DNA from: Paulownia fortunei
Lineage: Eukaryota; Streptophyta; Magnoliopsida; Lamiales; Paulowniaceae
Reading direction: 5' to 3'
Assembly (NCBI GenBank): GCA_019321725.1
Contig: CM033111.1
Span: 3,472,001 to 3,536,000, forward strand
Length of the DNA: 64,000 bases
Shown here: positions 49,750 to 63,492 of the stretch, piece by piece
Numbering within the stretch: the first letter of the stretch is position 1
Layout of the letters: each line of letters begins with the position of its first letter
Program-made: the position numbers and the translations under genes
Notes under the pieces: model-generated
The model's database searches: none
What the model was told of the DNA's origin: nothing
What the model saw: the letters and a program-made list of their open reading frames with translations, nothing else

Positions 49750-51129
49750 ATGTTAATGGCATTGATTTCATCCCATTTGTCCATCTTCACTTTCCTTTTC
49801 TTCCTATTGATCTCCACAGCATTGCCATATTCCTCCGCCGAAACCCCTTTCCACTACCTCAAACTACCACTCCTTCACAAAAACCCTCACCCTCCAACGC
49901 CGTCGGAGGCCCTCTCCGCGGATAACCACCGCCTCTCCACCCTCTTCTCCGCCCTCCGCAAGCACCCCCACCCCCAGCTTCCTGTGAACTCCGCCGCATC
50001 CTTCGGCTCCGGCCAGTACCTCGTCTCCCTCCACCTCGGTACCCCTCCCCAACGCGTCCTCCTCATCGCAGATACCGGCAGCGATCTCACCTGGGTGTCT
50101 TGCTCCGCCTGTCGCCGCCATTGCTCGTCACGCGCCACCTCCTTCTTCCCTCGACATTCTGCCACATTTTCACCCTACCATTGCTTTGACTCGACTTGCA
50201 CGCTGGTCCCCCACCCCAAGAAGCCAGTGCATTGCAACCATACCCGCATCCACAGCACTTGCCGCTACGAGTACTCTTACTCCGATGGGTCTATCACCAA
50301 TGGATTCTTCTCCCATGAGACGACGACGTTTAACACGAGCGCCGGTAAACTATTGAAGTTTCAGCATTTCTCTTTCGGCTGCGGGTTTTGGAATTCCGGG
50401 CCGAGTGTTTCCGGGGCAAGCTTTAATGGAGGTAATGGAGTTTTGGGATTGGGTCGCGGTCCGATTTCCTTTTCATCTCAATTGGGCCGGGAGTTTGGGC
50501 ACAAGTTTTCGTATTGCTTAATGGATTACAGTCTCTCTCCACCACCAACGAGCTATCTTTTAATCGGCGGCGGCTCAGCAAACGGAGCCGCAGGGAAGGC
50601 TAAATTGAGCTACACTCCGCTACTAATCAACCGCCTTTCTCCAACTTTTTACTACATTGGGATCGAGAGTGTTTTAATTAATGATGTGAAATTACGGATC
50701 AGCCCCTCGGTGTGGGCTATAGATAAGTTTGGAAATGGTGGGACAGTGTTAGATTCAGGCACGACCTTGACTTTTCTCGCTGAGCCAGCTTATCGAAGAA
50801 TCCTAGCTGTGTTTGAGCGGCTGGTGAAGCTGCCCAGGTCGCCTGAGCCGACTGTAGGGTTCGACTTATGTCTAAACGTGTCTGGCTTGTCAAGAACGAG
50901 TTTGCCCCAATTGAGTTTCAAACTCGGTGGTGGCTCGGTGTTCTCACCGCCACCTCGGAACTACTTCATCGACACAGCCGACGGCGTCAAATGCTTGGCA
51001 TTGCAGCCTGTTACATCGGTTACAGGGTTCTCGGTGATCGGGAACTTAATGCAACAAGGATACACTTTCGAATTCGATAAGGATCGATCGCGTCTAGGTT
51101 TTACCCGACACGGTTGCGCTGTGCCATAA
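49750..51129 (+). CDS. Secreted aspartic protease, A1 family (nepenthesin-like), 459 aa
   Basis: An intronless pepsin-type endopeptidase expected in the cell wall or secretory route. Start at the ATG at 49750, which opens a hydrophobic signal peptide (SIFTFLFFLLISTALP, residues ~1-31). A proregion follows, then the mature N-lobe with the first catalytic motif DTGSDLTWVSC (Asp108). The second is DSGTTLTF (Asp335). The cysteine-rich insert after the first motif (CSACRRHC, FDSTCTLVPHPKKPVHC, CRYEYSYSDGS) is typical of plant nepenthesin-type enzymes; FSYCLMDY and the C-terminal VIGNLMQQGYTFEFD with LGF complete the fold. The 5' half is strongly GC-rich against AT-rich flanks. Its place between CHUP1 and a TMO5-type gene matches the Arabidopsis neighbour order. 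Confidence 0.93.
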   Translation: MLMALISSHLSIFTFLFFLLISTALPYSSAETPFHYLKLPLLHKNPHPPTPSEALSADNHRLSTLFSALRKHPHPQLPVNSAASFGSGQYLVSLHLGTPPQRVLLIADTGSDLTWVSCSACRRHCSSRATSFFPRHSATFSPYHCFDSTCTLVPHPKKPVHCNHTRIHSTCRYEYSYSDGSITNGFFSHETTTFNTSAGKLLKFQHFSFGCGFWNSGPSVSGASFNGGNGVLGLGRGPISFSSQLGREFGHKFSYCLMDYSLSPPPTSYLLIGGGSANGAAGKAKLSYTPLLINRLSPTFYYIGIESVLINDVKLRISPSVWAIDKFGNGGTVLDSGTTLTFLAEPAYRRILAVFERLVKLPRSPEPTVGFDLCLNVSGLSRTSLPQLSFKLGGGSVFSPPPRNYFIDTADGVKCLALQPVTSVTGFSVIGNLMQQGYTFEFDKDRSRLGFTRHGCAVP

Positions 51130-54100
51130 CTCACCGAGTCACAATTCACACCTCACAAGATTATTTTTGTTGGTTCTTAATATTTTTAGATTTCATAAAA
51201 AAAAAAGTGTTTTATTTGTTGTTTAATCATAGTTTGCGAGTGATTAGATTTGGGCATGGCAGGCACCATATATTACATTTTGGTTGGTGTCTTTTTGTAT
51301 GACACGGAAAGCAGCCAATGTGCAGGAAAAAGCTGTCTGATTACTGTTGGATACTTTCTCTTGAGATGTGATTATTGAGTGGGGAAGGGCTTTGGATTTA
51401 TATCATAAAAAAGTCGCTCCCATTATTTATCAATAAAAATTTCACAAAATTTAACAACTGGATTAATTTTTTATTTTTTGTTTTTTTGTAAATACTGATG
51501 CGGTGTTCATGTCTGCATTGCTCTTAACTTGAGATCACTTTCTAGGTGAACCAAGTTAAAGGTCATTTATTCATTTCATAAGTTAGTGACTCGTACATCC
51601 ACTAGCTTTAACTTGGCAGCCCTGTTAATAGATCGGATAGTCGGATTTTTTTAGAACCCATATCCTACCTATTAAAATTTATAAGAATTTAAATTTAAAT
51701 TCGATTGGTAGATCTATTTTTTTTTAATATTTTTTACAAAATAATACTATTAAAACCTAAAAAATGTATTTTTCATAAAAAATTATATAAATGTATAATA
51801 ATTTTTTTAAAAATAAGTAAAATTAAACGGACCGAATTTGAAAATGGAAGACTTGAAACCCAATCTACACTCTTTTATACTGTTAAAATCCATCATATTA
51901 TTATTACTAACCGTTAATATGAACCAATGCTTTTTAAAAGAAGGTTAGATATTGCCGGTCAGCTCCGATAGTTAACCTAAAAGTTGATGTGTTGTTTGAC
52001 GGTTTGCATTTTCTATAATAATTTTATTTTATTCTATATTGTAAATATTTTTTTAAATATATATTTAAAATTAGTTATATATACCTGTACACATGACGTA
52101 CATATGTGATATAATTACTGCTTCATGTATTTTTTTAATTATTGAGAAAAAGTTAGATGATCCTTTGAACAAGCAACGTTCAAGTTTAGGATTGAATAAA
52201 AGTGCAGTCAAATAGGTAACATTTTAGCATTTTCTTGAAATTATTGTCCTAGTTTGAATTGAAATTTGAAAACTTAAATCAAACCAACTTCTCAAATTAT
52301 TGGCAACTTAAAATATGCATGAAAAAAGCCAAAAAAAAAACAAAAAAAAACTCAACCTCATTCCAATGAATTATTTATGGTTATGATCATATTGTGAAAG
52401 GGTCCCTCGGCCCTCAAATAGAGAAGGGCAATGACTAGAAAACAAAAGAAATCGACAATACAAGGAAAGGCTGTAAAAAAGGCAGCCTATTATTAGTTTG
52501 CTTTTGTCCCAATGCTTTTCTTATTCACAACTGTAAAGACAAAGATGCCCGTTTGGTCATTTTTGCAACACGACTGATGGCCCTTTCTGAATTGTATTGA
52601 AAACTTCATTATTTCGATCATATGATGAACAGTTAGTCCAACTTCAATGCTGCAACGTTTCGAAAACAACATTGTGGAATCTGCACTCAGAAAAGATTAC
52701 GAGGAATTAATGGAGTCATAGTAAAAAAGACATTTTTCATTTTTTTTTAATCTATAAAAGTTTGAAATTATTAATTATCAATAGATAGTATTTATAAATT
52801 ATTTATTAATAATTATTTATTTTTTATTCGTTAATATCTAATATAATTGATGAGACACGACTCAATAACATAAGAACAAATAAAGAAATAAAAATAATAA
52901 TAATTCAGAGTAGTTGTCTCGTTCCAATGGACCTATAGGGCCCAAGTAGTTCACGCACCACCCAACATTATAATGTCTTTTCTTCAAAATATTATAAATA
53001 CTTTATTCTCAAATTCTTTTAAATTATTTTTTTCTCTTTGATTCTGACTTGAATATTAAAAAAAAAATTCGAAATAATTTTATCGTCCTTTACGATTTGT
53101 TGTAATGCAAGTAATAATTTTATTTTTCAGTTGACATTCAATTTAAAAATCAAGAAATTAATGTAAAGTAATAACATATTTCGAGTTGAGATGTAATTTA
53201 AGAATCTAAGTAATTGATGTGAGGCACATCAATAATAATGCATTTAACAACTATAGTCCAAAAGATGGTTCATTCTTCAACCTAAGTTCATTTAAGTAGA
53301 ATTAAATGTCACCCTGGAGGCCATTTCGAGCCAATTAAAATTGGACATAATAATTAACTTAGGTCATGAAAATGATGTTATCCCTACTATTGAAGAAGCT
53401 AGCTGTCTATGGCTTTGCCCACCTGGGCATGGACAGCTGTATGAATGGGGTTAGGCTTCAGTCTTAATTTACCTATTTTTCTCACATGATACATACTAAA
53501 CAACTGTGCTACTTTCACACATGTGAACCTGCCCACACGCATGAGAACACATGACACAACAGTAAAGTGGCTCCATTGAAATGGCCAATGGGTCATTCTA
53601 CACTCTACAGTACTAAATGCTGTCTATCAATTTCTTGATTTCTTTTTTTTTTTTAAAGAAAATTAATAAAATTATATTAAAATATTTGTTAATTATGAAT
53701 TTAATATAACATTTAATGATCAATTAATGATAACGAATAAAATAGAACAATACTTACTATTGTAATTCCATAAAAAAAATTCTAATCGTGTGTATGTTAA
53801 TTTTGTCCTTAGTTGTTGTAGTAAGTATAGAAGTTATTGTATCACTGGTGCAGTAGCAAAAACTCAACCAATTTGATGAGGGATTAGATTTTTTGGCTAA
53901 ATTTATTTAAAAAAATTCATAAACTCATACATATGATAAAATGTAAAATTTTATTTTAAAAATAAATTGTTAAAATATTTCGATAAAATAAAATAATAAA
54001 AATTTTAAAATGTTAGTAATTATAATTTTATAATTAAACTATCAAAATTAAAAGAGTTTGTTGAAATAAGATCTTATATTAGAAAAAAAAATAGGATACC

Positions 54101-56403
54101 CTTACTTTTTTTAAATACAACTTATAAGATGCTAACATCTTATTTTAAAAGTTTATTATTTTTTTAAAAAATTTATCAAATACTTTTAAAAAATTTATAA
54201 ACTCTCAAACATCTTATAAGATTTTTTAATGAACTTATATCTTCAGCCAAACACACTATAAGTTGTAAAGCAATGGACAACTAGTTTTGTTGCTAGTTTT
54301 CTATCTTAATTTAAACTCTGTACTTTTGATTGCACACTTCCTCAGCAAAAGTGAATTATTATTAACTTAAGCTTATCTGTCAACAATTACAAGGGTAAAA
54401 ACACGCTTTAAAAGTTGAATCTTTATAGTTTCACTTTCCTAAATTTACCACCATCAATGTGATGTCAACAAAAAGAGACCATTTTTACACGATAGTCTAT
54501 TTATTTCCTCCTCTACATTGATCGTTCTTGGGCCTACATACACACAACTCAAAACCCATTCTTGTAAGAATAGGCCCAATTGAACTTTCTTCTTTTGATG
54601 AGAATTTAACTTGGCTCGTTAAAGTCCGTTCTCGTACGATTCATTTCACCAAACAATCTATGTAAATGGTTTAATTTCATCTCATTTAACATCTTAATTA
54701 GATTATTCATTTACCCTATTCAATATATTAATGATCAATTTCACGTTATTTAACAGATATATATATATATATATATCCCTGAGAGTCTGAGGCAACCCAT
54801 TAACCACCACCACCACCACCCCACCCCACCCCTCTCCCTTTTAGTTTTTTCCCCTCTTCTGGATTAATAACCTATTACACTCTCAGCATATGGCCACATC
54901 CCAATTTTCATATGTTCACATTATTGATTGGTTTCTGTTATTGGCTGAGGATTTTATTTTTAGAGTAACGATTTAATACATCAATATTGTCATATCAAAA
55001 ACTAATTAAAATACAACTAATAATTCTTTAAATAAGGATATAGTATCTAATACGACCCTTATTGTATTGAGACTGTAGCCCAAAATCTTTAAAATCCTGA
55101 GATCTCAGATGATTAAAGCCTCATTGATATTATTGTGAGAGGACATTAATAGCCGTTTTAACTTTCGGCAGTGCATGAAATGAGATTAAAATTAGATTAT
55201 GTTGGCAAATCATTAAAAAAGCAAATTACGGAGTTTTCACATTTGGTCTAAATTTACTTTTCAAGTTGACAGCATACTTTTCTTTGGAAGAATTCGAAAG
55301 TGTGCCTTTGTTTAGTGGAACATCCTCTGACTTTTGGGAAAATGAAATCTATTAACCCTTGATTAAGACATGTAATTCTATGTTTGAGACCCGACTGATG
55401 CAGACATGAGTGGAGATAATGTAGTGCAATTAATATAATTTTAAATGCTCTCTCGTAAATTCATTTGATCCTATTGATTTTTCTTTTGTAATTTAGACAT
55501 TGATTGATTATAGTTGGAGACTACTCCAACTAGTTTAATGATTTTTTGGTGTTTAGTGATTGGAGATTGGAGTTCTTTAGAGCCCGTTGAAATCCTATCT
55601 CCTCCACTTTGTTGGGATCGAAATTGAAATATTTTTGGTCCAAATCAAATATTCTACTTTTTTTTTCTCTATTTTCCAATCTTTTAGAATTGATCACCTT
55701 ATTTATTTATAGCTAGTAAAAAGAAAAGAATTGTATTTATTTATCATATATATATATATATATACACATACATATGAAAAACCCCACAAAAATGTATACA
55801 TAGCTGTGTTGTGGAGAAAAGTATGAGAAACCTAATATGTTGACCAATTGATCAATCCGACATTACTTTCCGACAAATGGACAAGATTAGTTTATAATCT
55901 ATGAGACTGAGATAGGTTAGATTTTTCCTGGTCCACTAACATGAACTGTCTCATTCATCACATTCTCTTTCTTTCTGGAAATAATTAAAGATAAATAGAA
56001 ATTAAACAAGAGCCCCTCTTTCTGAAACCACCTTTTTTTTTTTTTTTTTTTTTCTGAAAGAAACAAAAGATTAGACACCAAGGAGGAGGAAGAAGAAGAA
56101 GGGTATAAAATGTGTGTACTTAAATTGCCGTTGTGTGATTCACGACTGGAATTCGAAGCCAAAAGTGACTTTTGGCAAAAAAAAAAAGGTTTCCAACCAA
56201 AGAAAAGCAAAAGCTGTTTTCATATTCCAAGAAACTTAAAGAGGGTCCAAAGTGTTTAATGTAAGAGAAAGAAGATGATATTTTTTTTAAAATTAAAAAC
56301 TTGTCAAAAATTCTAAATATAATACAAAAATATTAAACTATTTAGACATGAAATGAAGTACTATATCCCCAGCTTATGTGTAAAGATCATATTGGAACTC
56401 TTT

Positions 56404-56437
<34 letters not shown>

Positions 56438-59400
56438 TTTAAGTAGGCCTTTGGAAAATCAGACTCCACTAGCTTAAGCAGATCATACGTCGCCCACTTG
56501 GGGAAAATCTCTTGATGGACCACCATCTTATAACACTACTCATTGTTCATACCAATGTTCCATGAATCTCAAGATATACTATTCTTGCCACTTATAAGGT
56601 CAATTTATCATGATCATTAAGACCATAAATTGGGTAACGATTGTATGAAATATATATATATATATCAAGAAGAAGACAGAATGTGAAATTTGATTGGAGT
56701 GAAAATTGTATGTGAATGAAAAATGGGGGAAGTACCAAGAACTATTTTTCAATAACGAAAACAAGAATCTGATGCTATTCCCTAACCAATTGATGACAAG
56801 CGTTCAGTTTTTGTTTTTTTTTTATAATGGAATGATTTGATGTTATAACGTTTGTGCATATAGTTGTGTGTGAGACTCACACACACATTCAATTTTATTG
56901 TATGACAACAATTAACACAAATAGACGAGAATAGAAAATTATAAAAAAATTCTTCCGATTAATACTATTAGTTAAGTAACTTCATAATAAAATTAAGATA
57001 AATATAGGAAATTTTCAAATATTTTTTAGAGATCAAACATTTCCCCGGCAAATTAAACTTTAATTTGCATTTTATATAATGAAGAAGTACTACTAAATTT
57101 GGCCTTCATCTTTCACATAACAATACATTCCAAAGATAAATTTAACTATTTTGATTCAAAGATAAAAAACAACATTTCGAATTTTATATTTCAATTTAAT
57201 ATTTTATCTCATATTTTAATTTATAAATATATGCCAACTATATATAATTCACGTGAATATGACACACTAAATTGAAAAACATAGAATCCGAATTGATGAT
57301 CAAGGGTCTTAATAATGATTAATTCATGAGCTTGGAAGCTAATTCTGCACAATTAGCACCATGTTTTGTGGGGAGGGAACAAACGTCATGACAGCATGAG
57401 ACTGATGTCATCATAAACCCCACACATCGTGGGCTATTGTAGTGGTGGAGAGTGCAGCCATCATCAAATATTTGAATAAGGGATTATTAAAATAAGAGCA
57501 AATAATAATAATTAATAGTGCAGAAAAAAAAAAAAAAGGGCACTAAAAAGGTTAAGAAATGGGGACCAAAGTAGCCATGCGTGTGACCATCTATAGCAGC
57601 ACAAGCGTGTGTCTGTGTTTTCATTGCCCAAAGTGAAAAACGTTGAAATATCTGCCATTAGAATGAGCAGACTTCTCTAAAAAGAGAAGAGAAATTCCGT
57701 ACTATAGAAAATTATGGTAGGAGGAGCACTCCACGATGAAAAATAGTATATATATATATATATATATATATATCTTGGAGAATAATTTTAGTGGCTAATT
57801 TCATTTATATTTATATAGTTCAATTTAATTTTGAAAATGCGTGGTCTCATTTGTTTACAAAAATTGTAGTCTCTTACATATAATAATGGCTGATTTTTCT
57901 AGTCACGTTTCATCGCAAGTAACTAGCTATTGATAATGTCTTGTGTGGCCATTTTGACAATTAAAGATTATATGAGTGTGAGGATTAATTAATTAATATT
58001 CAACGATCGAATAAGTTGGTAATTATAGGATTTTTTAGCTCATTTATTGAACCTAATTAGTGATTGAGAGAAGTGATATGAACCATTTCAAATTAATTGC
58101 CCAAGCTAAGCCAAAAAATTCTCTCTCTCTCTCTCTCTCTCTCTGCCATAACCCGGAGAGACAAACACAGTCAATTCAATTATGGTGCTTAAAAAAGAGA
58201 ATAAAAAGTTTATTAGGCTTAATGATAATTAACTCAACTTTTGTCAGCTGCCAAGTTTCTTATTAGCTGTGTAATTACTCAGAATGGAGGGCAAGACTTT
58301 TCAAAGGAAATCACTTTTTAGTTTTACTAGTAGCATCTTTTGATACTTCTTCTCCATTTTCTTTATATTTTTTCAGAAGTACAAGTTAAACTTTCCAACA
58401 AATGGACAAAGAAACTAGGGTTCCTACAGAGACAGAGAGTGAGAATATCAAATTAGCCAATTTTGTAATGAGGGTCATTCGTATAGTAACATGTACAAGC
58501 CAACAATCCAGAACTAATATTGACTTTCCAAAAAAATTACAGTGTACGTTCCACTATCTGTGTTAATTATTTAAAAAAAAATTGTCAGTAGTAAATTTTA
58601 GAGCGATAATTAATATTAATTGCATCAATTCTTTATTTACTAACTCTAACCTTTACCCTAATTTGGTTCACATTTTACTGTGGTACTGACTTTGTTAACA
58701 TTTGTTTTCCTAGTCAACCGGCCAAATCCTATTATGAGAAGAACAAAAAAACAAACATAGTGGAGACAAACATTGGACATATAAGGGCTGCCTTTCTTTT
58801 CTTTGTTGATAATGGCTTTCACATCATATTTGAATTAAGATATGGTTGACAAAACCCATATATTTTTTTTTTTTTTTTCGTGTGGGTGGGTGGGTTGGGG
58901 AGAGGAGAAAAAAACTGAAAGGGTAATCTCAATTTAAGGCATTGAGGTATATAAATTCAAGAATAAGGTTCAATAAGAAATAATACTTGGCGATGGGAAA
59001 TTTAGTAGGAAAAAAATGGTTTTTATTCCCCTTAATTTTTACACTTTGGACTGGACGAATATACATAGTGCTGTGTGATTAAAAATTATTAAATCTTGCT
59101 TTTTAAATGTCAAAGAAGAATCCATGAATTTAATAAGAGAAAATATTATCTTATACCAGAATGTTATAATCTTTTATTGCTTAACCTTTGCTTCTGTCTT
59201 TAACTTGGAATCAATTTTTTTAATTCCAAAAATTAATACACACTACTTAGGTCTGCCTGTTCATTAAATTCACAAAACTGAAGTAAATCGACATGAAATG
59301 AGATCTGCAAATATTAGAAATGCACATCTACAGACAGATACTCCGCCATTAAAAGTTGAGATGTGCAACCTAGTATTCAAAAATCTGAATCATAACACCC

Positions 59401-59620
59401 CATACGAGGACAAGAAAAAATATGTAGCATGTAAGGATACTGTTGGCTAACAAAAGGCATTACAGTTTGCCAGATGCATTTATGTATCCTAGTTCCCAAG
59501 AAAGCATATCTCAAATCCCTTAAACCAGAAAAACTATTAAAAAAGAAAAATGAACAATGTACGTAGAAAAGAATGAGAACTACATGGAGCTAGAATTTTT
59601 ATTGAGGGCATGAAATACTT
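51130..59620. other. Gene-poor interval, no gene seen
   Basis: AT-rich DNA with many simple repeats: AT runs near 54758-54776, 55748-55764 and 57746-57773, T runs at 56033-56053 and 56401-56425 (the latter followed by a TG run), and (CT)n at 58121-58144. Short ORFs look random. Confidence 0.5.
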
Positions 59621-61015
59621 CTTATTTATACTCCTATATTTCTTCTGACCAAAAATAAAAATGCACCAGTAACTAGAATTTTAGAATATAGAAATGAAGG
59701 TGTTGAAGGTTTTTAATTCCAAAAGGACAATAGCTAGCTAGTAGTAAATGGCATGAATATGCATCTGAAACCGAGGAAACTATTGCATATAGAGACAGAA
59801 ATTGTATGCATGAATAAGGGTTGGGGGGGGGGGGGGGGGGAGGGGGGAGTGCGTTCCAAGACACAATGATTACATGGGCCTTGGGGAAGCAGAAAGGTTT
59901 GGCGTGGAAATAGCTATAGAGAAAGGGCATAATATTGAAGAACGTGGGAAGCTTGACCATGGTACCAAAAGGAAGCAAGGCTATATATCCCCTTTTTATC
60001 ATCACACACACACTAACTATGCTTTATTATTTGTCTATGGTCTGTCGACAATCTGTGTGTTGTGTGTTAACTGTGTTGTGCTTGTGTTTCCCCCCATCAC
60101 TCTCTCTCTCTCTAGCTCTCTCATAAAAATTATTTCTTTCTACGGCAGCAGCAGCAGCAGAGAGTGTAATTATATATATAGGCTTTGAACCAATCACCAA
60201 CATTTCGTATTACAATATGTTGTGTGTGACTGTATGTATATGCTCAAAAGAGACTGCCGTGAGAACAAAGGAAAGAAGAGTAACAGTACCCGCACACCTC
60301 TATATATGTTAGGAGTGGAGGGGCCAAGAGGGGAAAAAGAAAAAGAAAAAATTAAACAAATAAACCAAAAAGATACCAACAAAGCACTACACAGAGGAAA
60401 GGTGTTATTTGATAGAAGGATAAAAAGGGTTCTTCACTCTTCACCATTCACTGAAATCACCACCCTTTAAAGGCTGTGGAGAGAAGAAGAAAAAGAAAAG
60501 GGGAAGAAGAAGAAGAAGAAGAAAAGTTTTAAGTTAAAAGAGAAAAATTTAGAGTGACCAAAAATTCTCCATCGCATATCAAAAACAAAGGTCTGTCTTT
60601 ACTTACTTTTTCTGTTTTCTTCCATGATAATATCCCTTTTATTCCCTTTTTTCCCCACAGAGGAAGTAGAATCCAACTTCTTGATCCTTTCCTTTCACAT
60701 ATTCTCCCTTTTCATCTTTATGTGAAAGAAGATGCCATGATTATGGAATAACCCTAAAGTTAGTTTGATTTCAAGTCTGTTTTTGGATTTTAGCTTCGGA
60801 TAACCATAACTTAGGATATAATTTCCATATGCATAAACATATAAATTGGAGTGGGGTTACTAGGGGTTGAGGGCTTTGATATATGTGTTATATATACATG
60901 TGTTGCAATATATATTGACTACGAAGAGAATCAAGAAAATATTTTTCAAAGCATATATATTTTGGCGAATAACATTGAGGGTTTCCAAATTCAGGAGCAA
61001 TCACTTAATCAACAG
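59621..61015 (+). promoter_or_regulatory. Presumed promoter and 5' leader of the bHLH gene
   Basis: TATA-like stretches occur at about 59980 (CTATATATCCCC), 60170 and 60300. A G run of about 18 lies at 59823-59840 and GAAGAAGAA runs lie near 60505-60525. Several short upstream ORFs (for example ATG at 60732 and 60737) precede the main start. The transcription start is not determined, and an intron ending in CAG near 60995 is possible. Confidence 0.35.
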
Positions 61016-62936
61016 ATGCAGCAACAGAACAGTGCTACTGATGCATATATTGGAATAGGAGGAGGTGGTGGAGGGGGATCAACTTTAACTTTCCCTGAAG
61101 TATCACAAATCCTACCATGGAGTCTCCCTCCAGTCCACACTTTCAACCCGGTCCATTTCTCGCCCCGTGACCAGGACCCGTTTCTCCTCTCCCCTCCGGC
61201 GCCGCCATCCTATGGAGGCTTATTCAACAGGAGGCCATCTGGTTTGCAATTCGGTTACGAGGGTGCGTCGTCCGACCACCAGCTAAGGCTGATTTCTGAG
61301 TCTTTAGGCCAGGTGGTGCACCCCAGCTCAGCCCCTTTCGGCCTTCATGCCGAGCTGCAGAAAATGACTGCTCAAGAAATTATGGATGCTAAGGCGCTTG
61401 CAGCCTCCAAAAGCCACAGTGAAGCTGAGAGGAGACGCAGAGAAAGAATCAATAACCATCTTGCTAAGCTAAGAAGCTTACTCCCCAGCACAACCAAAGT
61501 AAGCAGTACTATACCATTGCAATATTCCAAACTCTAAAATTTGTTACTTCATATTAGTCATCACCATATTATTTTCGTGCGTACTAAGATGTATATAATA
61601 TGTACTAGCTAGCTACTACATTCCCATGAATCATGATGTATTTTGTATTTACACCTACCTTTTGATTTTGTATTATCTTGTGTGGGTTCAAAGATTTCTT
61701 TTAGATATGTCCAAATCCTACATTCCCACTTAAGATATTTCGAGTGTAAGGTTTAGTATGACGAGTGGATATTTAATTAACTGTATAAATTGAGCTCATT
61801 TTTTATGTGATTATCTGGATTTATAGTCTACAGTGATATAAGTTGTCTATTATTTTACAATTAGTTCATCTGGTTTCGTTCGTGGAATTTGATTCCCAGT
61901 GATAATTTCGAGGAAAGAAAAATGGGGCGGAAAAGGGAATGCGCTAGCGTTAATATCGCTCGTCTGATAAGATAAAGTGAAACCATGGAGCAGTTGAAAA
62001 GCTTCCATGGAAAATTCTTGCCGAATTTGCAGTCAAAAATTAAGTAGAAGGGATCGTAAAAGAAATAAAAAAGACAGACAAAGAAGCATTCTTGTCAGTC
62101 ATTGGCCTCATTTTCAGACACTATTATACCCACGCCTAGTCCCCCAAACCCCACCATTAATATACTACTACTAAAACTAAAGCTTTCTGGTTTCCATGAA
62201 TCAGATTATAGCTAGTCATTCTCCAAGCCCTATCTTTTCTTTTCACACACAAAAAATTTTGTTCCAGAAAGCATGCACAGCCGCCCTTTAGTCTCTCAGA
62301 AAATCTTGCTTCATTCTTAGCTACAAATTTTCTGATATAATGAACAGTGCAAGATTCTCTCCTTTTCCTTCCATATATTGTCAACAACATTCTTTAACGA
62401 TTTTACTAACATGTATGGTGTTCTCAATTTGTTTCGATTAATGATTTTGTGGTTTACAGACGGACAAAGCTTCATTGTTAGCAGAAGTAATCCAACATAT
62501 GAAGGAGCTAAAACGCCAAACTTCTCTAATAGCAGAAACAAGCCCAGTTCCAACAGAAATCGATGAATTAACAGTGGATAATGCATCAGATGAAGATGGT
62601 AAATGGGTGATCAAAGCTTCGATCTGCTGCGAAGACAGGTCCGACCTCTTGCCGGACTTGATCAAGACTCTGAAAGCTTTGAGATTAAGAACACTGAAAG
62701 CCGAAATTACGACTCTTGGAGGGAGAGTAAAGAATGTTTTGTTCATCACTGGAGAGGAAGAGTTTGACAGTTGTAATGGTGACGAGCAGGAGCAGGAGTA
62801 TCAGCAGTACTCTATAAGCTCAATACAAGAAGCCCTTAAAGCAGTTATGGAGAGATCAAACGGGGATGAGTCTGGTTCAGGGAGTGTTAAGAGGCAAAGA
62901 ACCAATACCAATATCTTTGAATACAGGTCCCTTTGA
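61016..62936 (+). CDS. BHLH30: bHLH transcription factor, bHLH30/TMO5-like clade, 319 aa
   Basis: Two exons, 61016-61498 and 62460-62936, joined in phase 0 by a 961-base GT-AG intron. The clade includes TMO5 and its homologues, which partner with LHW-type bHLH proteins in vascular development. The start at 61016 (MQQQNSATDAYIG) is the first Met in the frame; the frame is open upstream but has no ATG. Exon 1 has a glycine run, a proline-rich stretch and the clade block FGLHAELQKMTAQEIMDAKA. The bHLH domain spans the junction: basic region SHSEAERRRRERINNHLAKL with the H-E-R residues for E-box binding, then LLPSTTK and TDKASLLAEVIQHMKELKRQ. The C-terminus has the ACT-like fold seen in this clade (KASICCEDRSDLLPDLIKTL, LKAEITTLGGRVKNVLFITG). 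Intact. Confidence 0.95.
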
Positions 62937-63492
62937 AGAATTTATTTGCTATAAAACCCTATTCTATTTTTCTAGTTTTTCCGCTTTGTTTCGATTCTGT
63001 GGTTTTTGGGCTGTGGGTTTTCTTTTAGCTACTAATTACTAAATTGGGTGTGCTAGAATAAATTATTTTTGGTAACTTATTGAAAGGGATGTGAAATGGA
63101 GAACTCGAGAGACAGAAAGAAACGTGAAACAGACAGCTGATAAGAGTGGATTGTGGTTGGTGAAAATCCCAATTACATTGCAACTTCGTTTCCTGAGCAT
63201 AATTCTCCACACACACACACACATGGTGAGAATGTGGGAAAAGAACCGTGAGGGATCTTTTTCGTGAGTAGAGAAACCTTATATCAAAACCTACTACAGA
63301 AAAAAATTGGATTTTGAGAGGTTTTCTTGATCCATTTGGTCGGAAAATTAACATGCGGTCTGCTCCTTTGTTCTGTACTGATTTTTCTCAACTCTCTACA
63401 CAATTTCTATCCCTCTATACATCGAACTGTGGCATTGGGTTACTTTTATTAAGAAAGGTGACGATATATATTTGTGCTCATCATACAAAATG
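62937..63492. other. 3' flank of the bHLH gene
   Basis: Presumed 3' UTR followed by AT-rich sequence with a CA run at about 63208-63223. No separate gene was seen. Confidence 0.5.

Noticed and set aside
49864..50165. Minus-strand ORFs of 85 and 92 codons
   Set aside because: They are antisense shadows of the GC-rich protease gene.
59823..59840. G run of about 18 as a possible quadruplex regulator of the bHLH gene
   Set aside because: Homopolymer runs are error-prone in assemblies and nothing else supports a regulatory role.
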